Positions 1 to 10,900 of a stretch of DNA of 64,000 nt are shown piece after piece. The DNA lies in the NCBI GenBank assembly GCA_036768485.1, contig JAVLUZ010000154.1, positions 2,934,529-2,998,528 of the forward strand. Reading direction: 5' to 3'. The notes under the pieces were generated by a model. That model had not been told where the DNA came from and ran no database searches. It saw only the letters and a program-made list of their open reading frames with translations. How positions within the stretch are numbered: position 1 is the stretch's first letter; each line of letters starts with the position of its first letter. This DNA is from Mermis nigrescens. Taxonomy: Eukaryota > Nematoda > Enoplea > Mermithida > Mermithidae. The translations under genes were made by a program, and so were the position numbers.

Positions 1-283
1 TGCTGCATGAGCGATTAAAAACGCTAGTGTATTTGGCGAAAAACTTGTAGATTATCGGTTTTGACTATTAAATTGCTGCAGCTATAAACGTGAATGAGCT
101 AAATTTATGAAATAAAATTTGTGACCAATGTTTTGTTATACATGAATGATATGCACAGGCGATTATGCACGATTTTTCCTCAAGATTTCGCCAAAATTCG
201 AACAAAAAACGTTGAGATAATTCTAACTAATAGGCTGAAAGTTGCGTATTTTGGCCCCAGGGCCTGGCCCCGGTGCATCCCTA
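1..283. mobile_element. right end of a hAT-like element, left end outside window
   Basis: The segment ending at 283 has a GC-rich palindromic stretch (GGCCCCAGGGCCTGGCCCC) and finishes with GGTGCATCCCTA, the reverse complement of the TAGGGATG-type terminus seen on the verified hAT at 4952-7756. No partner terminus is present to the left, so it would lie outside the window. The 8 bases after the end (GTACAAAC) would be the target duplication, but cannot be tested here. Confidence 0.4.
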
Positions 284-709
284 GTACAAACGGACATTGT
301 TAAAATAGAAACACTGGTACACAGTAGACACACGATATACAACTAGTACAAAGATGGCGTTGGAATTTCGAGTAAACAAAGACATGCCTTCAAATGTGAG
401 ACATGTAGGAATAAAGGTGTGGCTTTTCCCTTAAGTGTCTCATCATTTTCGCGATCGCTAGTGATTCATTCATAGTCGAACTTTTTAAAAATGGAAACAG
501 ATGCGGAGCAGATACAATGCTTAGAATGGTCAGCTTTTGTTACTAGCACATGGTTGATTGCTGTTTATATAGTCAAAGTTACTGTTGTGAGCATATTTTT
601 AACAAAATTTAAGGTGACTAGAAGATAAATTGAGCTAAATGGCGTCGCCTGGGGTTAGTTATATTGCACATTGTCTAAATTTTAATGCGAATAAAAAATT
701 GCCCTGAAA

Positions 710-810
710 AAAAGCTTCGGCCTTCGGCCTTTTTTCCTTCGAGCTTCGGCCTTCGGCCGAAGCAAGAAAACACCCACCTTCGGCCGAAGCTTCGGTCGTT
801 CCCTGCTTGA
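710..810. repeat. CTTCGGC/GCCGAAG palindromic array, probable hAT subterminal end
   Basis: CTTCGGC units in both orientations run from about 714 to 795. The sequence leaving the array, read on the minus strand, starts CAGGGAACGACCGAAGC, which looks like a hAT terminus (CAGGG). Other verified hATs here have similar GC-rich hexamer arrays next to their ends. Only one terminus is visible. Confidence 0.45.
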
Positions 811-889
811 CCGACAAAAATTTTTTGAAAGCTACGATAATGCACGAAAAGATGGCAAAATTGCATGTATTTGTCGTTAAATCTTCAAA

Positions 890-1140
890 TTTTCGGCGCT
901 TCGCGAAGTCTTTTCCATAATTTTAGCTCAAGCGCGGCCAAAAAATGACACTTTTTATAGCCTTTTGAGTGAGAAAAAATTTATTTCGAAAAGTTCGAAT
1001 TTTATGATCCTAATGGATAGAGCATGTCGAAAAATTCGGGTTTTTCGAGCTATTCTAATAAATTTCCTAAGATATAGACCGATTTATGTTGGGTCCGCCC
1101 CTTCCCTTGGCCAAATCCTGGATACGGGCCTGGAAAAGAC
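890..1140 (-). repeat. partial copy of the 'CGTACGCAGG' non-autonomous DNA element
   Basis: GGCGCTTCGCGAAG, 'GCGGCCAAAAAATGACAC' and 'TAATGGATAGAGCATG' are shared with the fuller copies at 53743-54284, 54343-55043 and 63303-63663. The right part ends with 'AAATCCTGGATACGGGCCTG', the terminus of another family found at 38140-38160 and 41215-41235. Confidence 0.6.
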
Positions 1141-1204
1141 CAATATTTTATTATACATTTACCTATGCATGTGCACCAGACATGCCCAGCGTGGGAATTC
1201 CTAG

Positions 1205-1740
1205 AGATGGGCATACATGTAACGGCTCGAAATTTTTGGGGGGAGGGTCCCGGCTTTTTTTAGGGCGGAGGCGAGGTGAATGACTTTCAATTTTTGGCCG
1301 AAAACGGCCAGAAAATTCGATTTTTTCCAAAGATAGGGGTTCAAAAAATTTTCTGGCTTTGGGGGAATGGGGGACGTCCGTTTTTGGGGGAGGGGATATC
1401 CTTCATCCTCTCCTGTTACATGTATGGGGGTGAAATTTTGAAGTGCCTTTTTTGGGCCAAGAAATGGTGGGTACGCGTCAAAAACATCGTTTTTCTGCAT
1501 CTCTGACGATGCTCTATCTTTATAGAGCATAAAAACATGAAAAAATTTCGAAACAAAAACAAAAGTCGAACAAATTAACAAAATATAGCCAAAACATAAG
1601 TAAATGGCGAGAAGCGCCTACAATTTGATACTTCTGAACAAATAGATAGCTAAAAACGCTTTAAAAAGCACGTTTTCTACGAATTTTTTACCAAATTTTT
1701 GTTAACTTCCGGAAAATCGCGAATTTTGGGGGAAACAGCC
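1205..1740. repeat. composite dispersed repeat (CATACATGTAACGGCTCG family plus 'CAAAAACATCGTTTTTC' family)
   Basis: Inverted termini CATACATGTAACGGCTCG (about 1214) and CCTGTTACATGTATG (about 1409) match the TSD-verified MITE at 47105-47339. From about 1450 the sequence matches 41690-41960 and, inverted, 56930-57170 and 61940-62170. No 8-bp duplication was found at this copy. Confidence 0.55.
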
Positions 1741-1781
1741 CCTCAAGATCATGTATGATGTGCAAAATGTTCAATATTTAG

Positions 1782-1905
1782 ATAAGAGATCTGTTTTCGA
1801 CGAAATCGACGAAAAGCCTGTATCATTGAGCATCGAAGGTCAAGTCGTACAAAGAGCCGAGTGTCAGCCTCCAACATTAACCAATGACTACAGAACATTT
1901 AAGAG
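1782..1905 (+). CDS. GTF2F2: GTF2F2 exon: end of the core/linker region
   Basis: The acceptor is TTCAATATTTAG|AT. The frame encodes EGQVVQRAECQP, matching the family's conserved EGxVVQRAECRP. It ends in codon phase 2 at AAGAG|GTAAAATAAG; extending past the donor meets TAA at once. Confidence 0.9.
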
Positions 1906-4900
1906 GTAAAATAAGTTAGTAGTAAAAATGTGCTTTTATTGCACAGATTTTTAGTTCTCTACATAATTATCATCCACAGGGTAACTACATAGGATTTTAT
2001 TTGAGGAGGGCAGAATTTATAATCGAATATCTCGCGACTATTTGAAACTAGGCAAAATAGAGGCACTTGGATATAGAAAATTTTTTATTGAAAAACCAGT
2101 GTCTTAAACTTGGTTACAAAAACTTGTTTGAACTATCTGCTCGACCGATTTCTCAGTATCCGGTACAAGAACGACTCTATAAACTTGAAATTTTTTGACT
2201 TTGTTGTCTGTTTCGGGTATTTGTAAAGAAAACAATATGACAGATTGATAACTTGACCGAAAATTTCAACATGCATCTTTACTATATTTACCTGAATTAA
2301 TTATTAATAAATCATACCATTAAGCATAACAAATTTTCTAGCTCAGAAATACGCTGTAAGCTGTTTTAACGGTATTTTTAACTGACTTCGAGAAATTTTC
2401 ATTTTTTCTCTTGGAGAACAAAATATAGTCTAAAAATGAGCATTTTGCGTGAAACGCCGAAAATTCGACACTTTTCAGCAATTAGACAGCTAAAAACACT
2501 TAAAACAGCACGTGTTCTGCGAATGTTTCCGGAAACTTTTGGAAAATCGCGAATTCTGGTGTGAAACTCCACTCCCTGCCAAGATCATGTATGATCAGAT
2601 GAATATGAAATCTGACGCATGGATTTAATTCATTCTGAATTCTCTTCACACATGTCGCATAATTGACATGAAGAATTTATTTTGAAGATTCTCTACACTT
2701 ATTTCGTATTTTGTTTTTTTATTGTATTTTTTTGATCTTTTTAGTTATTAAATGTCACGGATTTGCTTGATTCAAGAAAGTTACATGCATATTTAAATTG
2801 TGTTCCTTTGCTTTCTTATCGTCATCGTCATTTATATCATACTAGCAAAGAAAAAATGTTCCGATGTAACAAAAAAGACTAATATACTTGGGGTTGTGGA
2901 TTATTAAGGATGTAAAAGGAGGGGACTGGGAAAAAGCTACATGTCTAAAGTCGCAAAATCTGTTTAAAATTAGACTTTCTCTAAGCAACGCAAAAAATCT
3001 AAGCATATTCTGCGGCCTGCAGATTGAAACAAATTATTGTACCAAAAAATTAGAGCTGTGCCGGGGCCGGGCCTGGCCGGGCCCAAGAAAAGCGTGCTTT
3101 GCCGTGCTCATCGTACAAAAGAAAAAATTATCGAATTCTGAGATGTTATTTTGGTTTCTGGGAGAAGGTACATATTTGGCCTTCTGGGGTGCATACCCCC
3201 TCACCCCTGCCCCCACGATCACCTCTGATAGTGACGATCTAAGCTGAAGGGATGATTAAATCGTTTTCTAAATGGATCCGCCACTGGCAACAACCTATTA
3301 ACAGTGAATGATATGAGAGGAAAGGCATGTTTTACATGCCTTGCATAAGTGAATTCACTGCAGTATCACATTAAGATTTTAAGCCGAAAAAGTGGATTCT
3401 GCTGCATGCCCCTTAACGTCCTGGCGGATGAAGAAGACAGTATACCCACGCTTGTCACAACTGGCCAGAATATACTTTAGTCCGCCTCTAACCAGCACAG
3501 CCAGTGAACGGTTATTTAGCAAAAGTGGCGCTGTTTGTTTTGATAGACGTAGCTGTCTGCTACCAAGCAAGCTGGAAATGCTCGTCTATATGAAATGCAA
3601 TTCAAAATGTGTCAATTTTGATTATTAATTAGAAATTTGCATCAATCTGTCATAGTGAAATAAGGATTTGAATTAGAAAGATCTGTGGTGTTGCTTGAAA
3701 TTGAGCTTGAAGGTAAATCTGCCCAAAACATTATCAATTTCCTACATTATAATCAACTCTAACACTTGCCCCGGCGCCGGGGCCAGCCTGTCCCCGGCAC
3801 AGCTCTACAAAAAACGATTGAAAAAGCAGTAAGTTAGCTATGGAAAAGTAGATGGAGTAAAATAGGAGCGACTTTGTAAGCCATTTGAATGAATTAGCAA
3901 ACACCGATGCATTCAAGACAATCAAAGAAATTGTTGGCTTAATGCAGTAGGAAACGTTAAGCTTACCTGATTTAGACTATGCGTAGGTACGCTTGCATGC
4001 CCGCAACGATTTGTAGCACTAAGCTATTAACACCAGGTTTGCTTGCTATAATGCTTATGATATGTAACAAAATAAAACATCTTTAATATAATGCAGACAG
4101 TTTTCTATCAATCACGATGTGAAGCAAGTCAGCATTGCAACTTGCAAGCAGTTTACAAAAAGTATACATTTTAGATCATATTTATACACTCTTATGTAAA
4201 ACATTAAAAATTATATAAAGAAGGTTACATTTCTTCAGAGGCCGCAGAATATACATCGATCTTTTGCGTTGATTAGAGAAAGTCTGATTTTTGAGAGATT
4301 TTGCGACTTTAGACATACATAGGTAGCTTTTTCCTAGTTTCCTCCTTTTACATCCTTAATAATACATAATCCTATGTATATTCGTTGTTTCATCGGAGCA
4401 TTTTCCTTTGCTAGTACCCTACTTTTAATTAGCATGATTTGAGTAAATCAATAAGTAAACACATAGGTTAACATGCCACAATAATGACAGCAGTCCAAGG
4501 ACGCGGAAAACAACATTGTTCTGAACATCAGCATTATCTTTTTTAAACAAAACAACGTTACCTTATTCAAACAGATCGAAGGTTTTCAGCATAAACTTTA
4601 CCCTAATATTGTGTATAAAGAACACTTGCGCTCAGATTCAAAATCCCGACGTTACATGGCACATTTTGAAAAAATAGGCTTCTGTAACGCTCTGAGACTA
4701 AATTTAATCTTCAGTGTATAACTTTTACATAACCACTGGGCGTAAAGAAAACGTACAGTCAAATTCGTAATCTGACCTTACGGAACATAATTTGGAAAAA
4801 AATTCACGGCTGGAATGCTCTGGAAGTTAAATAAATTCTTAGTGTAACTTATTAACAATAAATGAATAGTGCAAAGTTCACACAACTACTGGGTGTAGAT

Positions 4901-7900
4901 AAAACCAACGGTCAGATTCGTAATTAAGTCTTTACAATGGCCTGAAGACAATAGGGATGTTCCGGTTCCAGGTTTTTCAAAAAGATCGGTTCCGGTTCCG
5001 GTTCTTGGAAAACAAGAATTTCGGTTTCGGTTCCGGTTCCGGTCCTTGCGTAAGTTGGAACCGTCGTTCCGGTTCCGGTTCCGGTTCTTCAACTAGAGAA
5101 CTGTCGGTTCCGGTTCCGGTTCTCGGTTCCTGTGTTAAAGTATGTACGCTCTTGATAGCCTGAGTTCACTGGAACATATGACGATGTAATCGAAAGATAA
5201 ATTATTCAGGAAGTCGTTTCAATCTGGCAACTGCACCTTCAAATAAGTTTTACGTCTAGTTGACAATTTACTTAAAAATAACTGAATATTATTCATGTGT
5301 TTCCTAATTGGAGGCTTATACGAAATCGAAATGCTTAATTCATGACGAAGATCTGCTGCAATGGTGGAAAGAGAAGTCGGAGAATTTGCCGATTCTCGCG
5401 TTTATAGTAGAGCTGTGCCGGGGCCGCCTTTTTCGCCGGGGCCGGGGCCGGGGCCTGGCCGGGGCCAATAATAGCGTGCTTAACCATGCTTATAGTACGA
5501 CCCTGCCCTACCCCTTATATGTACCTATGCATATATTCTTGCTTATAGATATGCACGTCAAGCGTTAATATTTGTTGGGATTACAGGATATAACAGAACA
5601 TGGGCATCGGGGATCTAGACCCCCAGAATTCTTATTCTCCCTCCCCCCCAAAATCCGCTAGACCCCCCAGAATTTAATTTTTCAGAATTTTTTCTGTTTT
5701 TCTGCGGTTTTTTGATGCTAATGGATAGCTCTCATTGAGAAACGCGAGAAAACTGTGTTTTTCTCGCTCTACCTATATTATCAGGCACTTTTTGACTCTG
5801 AAAAATTTTGGACCCCCTAGAATTTTTGAGCTGCCCATGTATGGATTTAACTCCTCTGACTTGGATGCGTTTCTCAATGTGCTTTACTTTGCACTTTTTT
5901 TAGGCTTATTATTCTATTTGTTCTGATAGACGTAGCTGTCTGCTACCAAGCAAGCTGGAAATGCTCGTCTATATGAATTGCAATTTAAAATATGTCAATT
6001 TTGATTATTAACTAGAAGTTTGCACCAATCTGACATAGTGAAATAAAGATTTGAATTAGCAAGATCTGTGGTTTGCTTGAAATTGAGTTTGAAGGTAAAT
6101 CTGCCCAAAACATTATCAAGTTTCTACATTATAATCGACTCTAACATTGGCCCCGGCGCCGGTGCCGGGGCCAACCTCCGGCCCCGGGGCCAGGGCCTTA
6201 GGCCGGGGCCGGGGCCTGGCCCCGGCACAGCTCTAGTTTATAGCTAAGCAGTATCTTGCAGCCAGTGGCGGATCTAGGATTTTCCTAAGGGGGCAGTATC
6301 CCAACTTTTTCCAAAAACAGTCAAAAATAGGTCAAAAAATTTGCCCTCAACGCGCGAAACAGCGTTTTTTTCGGCGTTTTACAATGTATACTTTTACATT
6401 AAATCACTTTTGACGCAATATTTTTTCTTAAAATTTTAAAATTTTCGATAATTTTATGCTAAAAATCACTAAAATTCTTTGACTTTATCAGAATTCTGGC
6501 GCAAAGCAGTTTTTTTTGTACAAGGTCCGTTTGACATTACAAAGATGATCCCCAAAAGTCTTTGTACATTGTGTACACACGAATTTTTGGGCACTATAAT
6601 ATGGTACAGTAGCGATTTTAGTGTGGTAAAAACAGAGTTGTTCGACTTTTGGCAGTGTATTTCAGCTAATTTATGGGTGTCTAAGGGCAAAAATCACTAA
6701 GAATCGTCTTAAAACGGCGCGAAGCGCCTAAAAATTTGACATTTATCCTTTCGAAATGCAGTTTCTGCCATTATAAAGATAAATAGAGTACACAATCAGT
6801 CATTTCGACGCGAAGCGCCATAAATTTCTGCGAATTTTAGACCTTTTTAGTAATTTTTGTCTCTTTAAAAATCTTCGTACATGTACAAAGACGGTCCCGA
6901 AAAGTCTTTGCACATCGGGAAAAATCTTTGCCGAATACAAAAAAACCGTGGCACGAAGCGCCGGAAATTTTGTGAGATTAAGACGGATAGACGTCAAGAA
7001 GCATGATTTGCTGCTTGATTTACTGTATTTATAGCATTTGATGCTAAACATCGAAATTTTTAATTGAAAATGGAAGAAAACTATGCGGAAATAGCTGTTT
7101 CTGCTGCTAAAATCGTTTTGAAACCTACATGAACAGAAAATGGCTTCCAGGTGGCGAAGAAAGTAAATAAATGTCATTAATAGGTATCCGGCGCGTAGCG
7201 CCGAAAAAATTTGAGAAATTATGGTCACTGGGGGCCAAAACATAATTGCGAATTATATATCCATTCTCTATCTCGCCAAATATTTTTGGCAAATGGGGGC
7301 GGCCCTCTCCTTGCCCCCTTAAATTCGCCCCTGCTTGCAGCGCCAGCTACAAGCGTTCCATCGGAATAGCTGTTCAGTTGCGCTGGAATCATTTACGACC
7401 CTCTCAGAAACTGGCTACATGGCGAAAAAGCAGAACGACTGTTATTCGTAAAATATAATTTACCCGGAACAATACTAAGTTTTAGTCTGTAAACTTTTGG
7501 GTAATAAACATTGAATTGCTGCTTCATGTCTTCACTAAATTTTATGAAGTTCGATTTTTAACTCTAATTTTAAAGAACCGATAACCGACTCCAAAAAAGA
7601 TCGGTTCCGGTTCCGGTTATTAGAAAATCAAAAAATCGGTCCCGGTTTCGGTTCCGGTTCTTAGAATATCAAAAAATCGGTCCTCGGTTCCGGTTTCGGT
7701 TCCAAAAAATGGTCGGTTCCAGCCGGTTCCGGTTCCGGTTAACCGGCACATCCCTAGAAGACAACTAAATATTAGATGTTAAGCACTTTACACCACTGTT
7801 GTGTGTAAACTAACGCGCCCTACTGGCGTATCAAGTTTGATTTCTGGTACGTTTTTAGACTTGAGATCATGTCCAGACTCATAACCAGAGAAGTTTGCCG

Positions 7901-10900
7901 AAAAAAACGACAGAAATACGTTTAACACTCAATTTTATCCCGATTTATAAACGACTTCTAATCTATCCCGACTTCTAAATGAAAATAGTGGCAAACAAAA
8001 AGGGACAAAAAACGTATTTTCCACCATCCGCCACATTGTAAACTTTAAAAATCTGAACCAAACTCCTAATTAAGTGTAGAGAAATTCGGTTTGATCCAGT
8101 TTGTAGCCTTTGAATTGTAGGACGTTTGTATACGCATGTTCCACAAAATATTTGAGATATTTACCAATCAAAATAAAGAAGAAAATGAGTTTTTCTTCGC
8201 CCATTGTTACACCTCTGATTTCAAACTTTACATCCAAGAAATAACTCAATATTGCGTTTTTCAAACGCGGTTTGCTGCGACATGGAGCTCTTGGAAGATA
8301 CTTTAGTTTTATAACATTTAATTTATCGCGACTTATAACCGGAGGAGTTAACATAAAAATCTTAGGCAAAATCTGTTTTTACACTATTTACTAGACTGTT
8401 AAGTTTAAACCCCTAGATTTAAATCCGTATTGAGTGTACAAAAGTTTGCTGGTAAGCTGAAAGTAGCCTTTAAGCCGTAGTACATTTCTATCAGGAAAAA
8501 TTTTTTAGTACTTATAACCGGAGTTGTTGGCACACATAAACAAGTGGAAAACTCGATCAAAATGTTTTTTCACCCCCTGATTTTTACACTCTTTGCAACC
8601 CAATTCGAGAACTGATGCGAATTTCAAAAAACAAAAGTATCATCTGGAGCATTCTTTCCTCTACAATTCAAAACCATTAAATTGTTTGAGGCGTTAATAC
8701 TGCGTTGTTCACAACCATGGAAAAAACCACCAAAATTCACTATATGTTATAACATTACACAAAAACTTTACACGGTCTTTACACGCTGTGCATTGAATGT
8801 AAAGGAAAACAAAAAACGCTCGCAGCGAATTTTTTTATTATCTTTCTTTTAGGAAACCGCACCTCCCACATGTGTTCCGTTATAGCTGTAGGGGTACTCA
8901 TATCTTAGGTGTACCCAAGTGTACTATAGGTACGCACTAATGCGCTACGTATGATGAATTGATGTCAAGATTATTTTCCTTCAGTTCTCGTGTGTACTTT
9001 CATTTATCTCGTGGATTCAGAGATCTGGTCGCGAAAAGTGCTAAACCGATCAATCAGCTGCGATCCATCAATAAGGCTGAAATAAAATTCAAGCCGGTGT
9101 CTCGCCATGCTGAACTCGTAATAAGGCTAATTTTTATCTTATTATATTGCATTTACTTTCATAATAATTTCATTATTTTTAACTAAATAAAAACGATTTA
9201 AAAGTCTTAAACAAATATGTATGAAGCAAAGAAAAATTCTCCGATGGAACAGAAAAGGACGAATATACTTGGAAAAGCGGATTATTCAAGACATAAAAGG
9301 AGGCTTGGAAGCAGTCGTCTATGTGCGCAAAAAAATTATAAGAATCTGCTAGACGTCTTTCCGACTATGTCTGCGTGACTTTATCGCCTTTCTATCCAAA
9401 AAATTGGAGGCCACTGAAGGTAGTTGGGAAATTTTTTTGTGAAAAATGAGGCAAAATGAAGACCACAAATGGATGAAAACTGAAAATTTTCCTTAGCAGT
9501 GCATTAAATTGACCAAAAACTTTGCAAAGTGCATTAAATTTATCAGAAACTGTGCAATAACATAGTTTTAACGATATTTTAGCGCTTATATCAGTTTTTG
9601 AGGTCATTTTGGCCCCAAAAAGGTCAATTATTGAACCCCAGAACGGCTGATTCCTCCCCCAGATCAGCCATGCTGTGCATCTATGGCCCCAAGAACTCAA
9701 AAACTCCCACAGACCTTACGAATTGGATTGATGATTTTTTGGTTTTCTGCGATTTCTTGATGCCAACGAATTGAGCTCGATGCGAAACGTCGCAAAACGT
9801 TTTTACGCCCTAAACACAACATTGTTTATTCATTTTTGAGCCGCTTCATATAGCTCTCTAGAATTTGGGCGTTTTTATAACGATTTAATGAATGCCTTCA
9901 CTTTAAATTATTTCTGACTTAATGGGAACGACCCTTGCGCATGTACGGACTAAACGTGAAGGCGATTTCGCCCTTTATATTAGCTGGTATGACGATTTGA
10001 TTAGTCAAAATATGCGAATAACGTCTAGGGTAAAAAAGCGTTTTAATTTAAAAAAATCTAGGATATTTTTCATGAGGGAGCGGTACCATAGGTGGGCAGC
10101 ACCAAAATTCTGGGGGGGGTGAAAAAATTAATAAAGGTCAAAAAGGGTCTTAAAAGTGGTTGTATGGCGAAAAAAACACCATTTTTCGACGTTCCTCATC
10201 GAGCAATATCCAATGGCATCAAAAAATCGCTAAAAAAGCAAAAAAATTTCAAAAATTGAATTCTGGGGGTATTTAAAACAGTGAAAATATTGGTCCAAAA
10301 AATCGCCCTCAACGAGCGAAATTGCATTTTCTCGGCGTTTTATAAATCACGTTTAAAAGCAAAATTTTTTTCGAAAAATTTTTGAAATTTTAGACAATTT
10401 TGTGCGAAAAGGAAGTTATGCTTAAAAAGTAGAAGAAATCTGTGCTGAAATAATTTTAAAAAAACAATTTTAAAACAATTTCTCTTGAAATTGTTTTAAA
10501 ACCTATTGTATGAGCAAGGAATGAATTACAGGTCGCCAACAAAGTAAATAAAGGTCATTAATAGGTATTATCCGGCGCGACGCGCCGAAAAACTTAGAAA
10601 TTATGATTACTGACGATCAAAAATCATTGCAAATTACATATCCATTCTGCAACTCGCCAACTGTTTTGGGCCAATGGAAGATGGGCGGCCCCCTCTCCCC
10701 AGCCCCCTTAAATCCGCCCTTGTCCATGTCTCTCCATCCCCTTGAAGTGCGTTACGTTTTCCCCTCTAGCTTTCGGGCACAAACTTGCGTTTTTTGACTG
10801 TCTGGGTGACTTTTTCGCCTTTCTATCCAAAAATTGAAGGCCACTTGCTGCTTCCCCTGCTAAAAATGGTTGACTGCACATGGGCAGCAACAAAATTCTG

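Larger units (their letters stand above)
284..1781. other. intron of GTF2F2 upstream of the first visible exon: repeats, no gene seen
   Basis: No conserved reading frame is recognised. The stretch 284-700 is AT-rich without obvious repeats. It is followed by the CTTCGGC array and two blocks of dispersed non-autonomous repeat sequence that recur elsewhere in the window. Confidence 0.5.
2841..4415. mobile_element. foldback element with about 190-bp inverted arms, interrupted by a hAT
   Basis: The left arm (2841-3030) starts ACTAGCAAAG and the right arm (about 4225-4415) ends CTTTGCTAGT. The arms share long inverted blocks such as ATTATTAAGGATGTAAAAGG against CCTTTTACATCCTTAATAAT. A third, diverged copy of the arm lies at about 9225-9400. 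The hAT at 3051-3807 sits just inside the left arm. No clear target duplication is seen at the outer ends, and no transposase is recognised. Confidence 0.75.
4952..7756. mobile_element. hAT element with GGTTCC subterminal arrays, host to two nested hATs
   Basis: It begins TAGGGATGTTCCGG and ends CCGGCACATCCCTA, flanked by a perfect 8-bp duplication GAAGACAA (4944-4951 and 7757-7764). Long runs of GGTTCC/GGTTCCGGTTCC occupy about 4956-5130 and 7600-7745. Two complete hATs (5408-6235 and 6263-7333), each with its own perfect TSD, are inserted inside. Subtracting them leaves roughly 0.9 kb with no transposase, so it is non-autonomous. Confidence 0.92.
1906..9020 (+). other. GTF2F2 7.1-kb intron, nearly all transposon
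   Basis: From left to right it holds unassigned AT-rich sequence (1906-2840), a foldback element with a hAT in its middle (2841-4415), unassigned sequence (4416-4943), a hAT with two nested hATs (4944-7764), and a long dispersed repeat (about 7860-8945). Around 2400-2600 there is diverged 'GAAACGCCGAAAATTCGACA' sequence of the family at 1450-1740. Confidence 0.7.

Noticed and set aside
4886..5163. Arg-Asn-rich and Ser-Gly-rich frames
   Set aside because: They are translations of the GGTTCC array at the hAT end on either strand.
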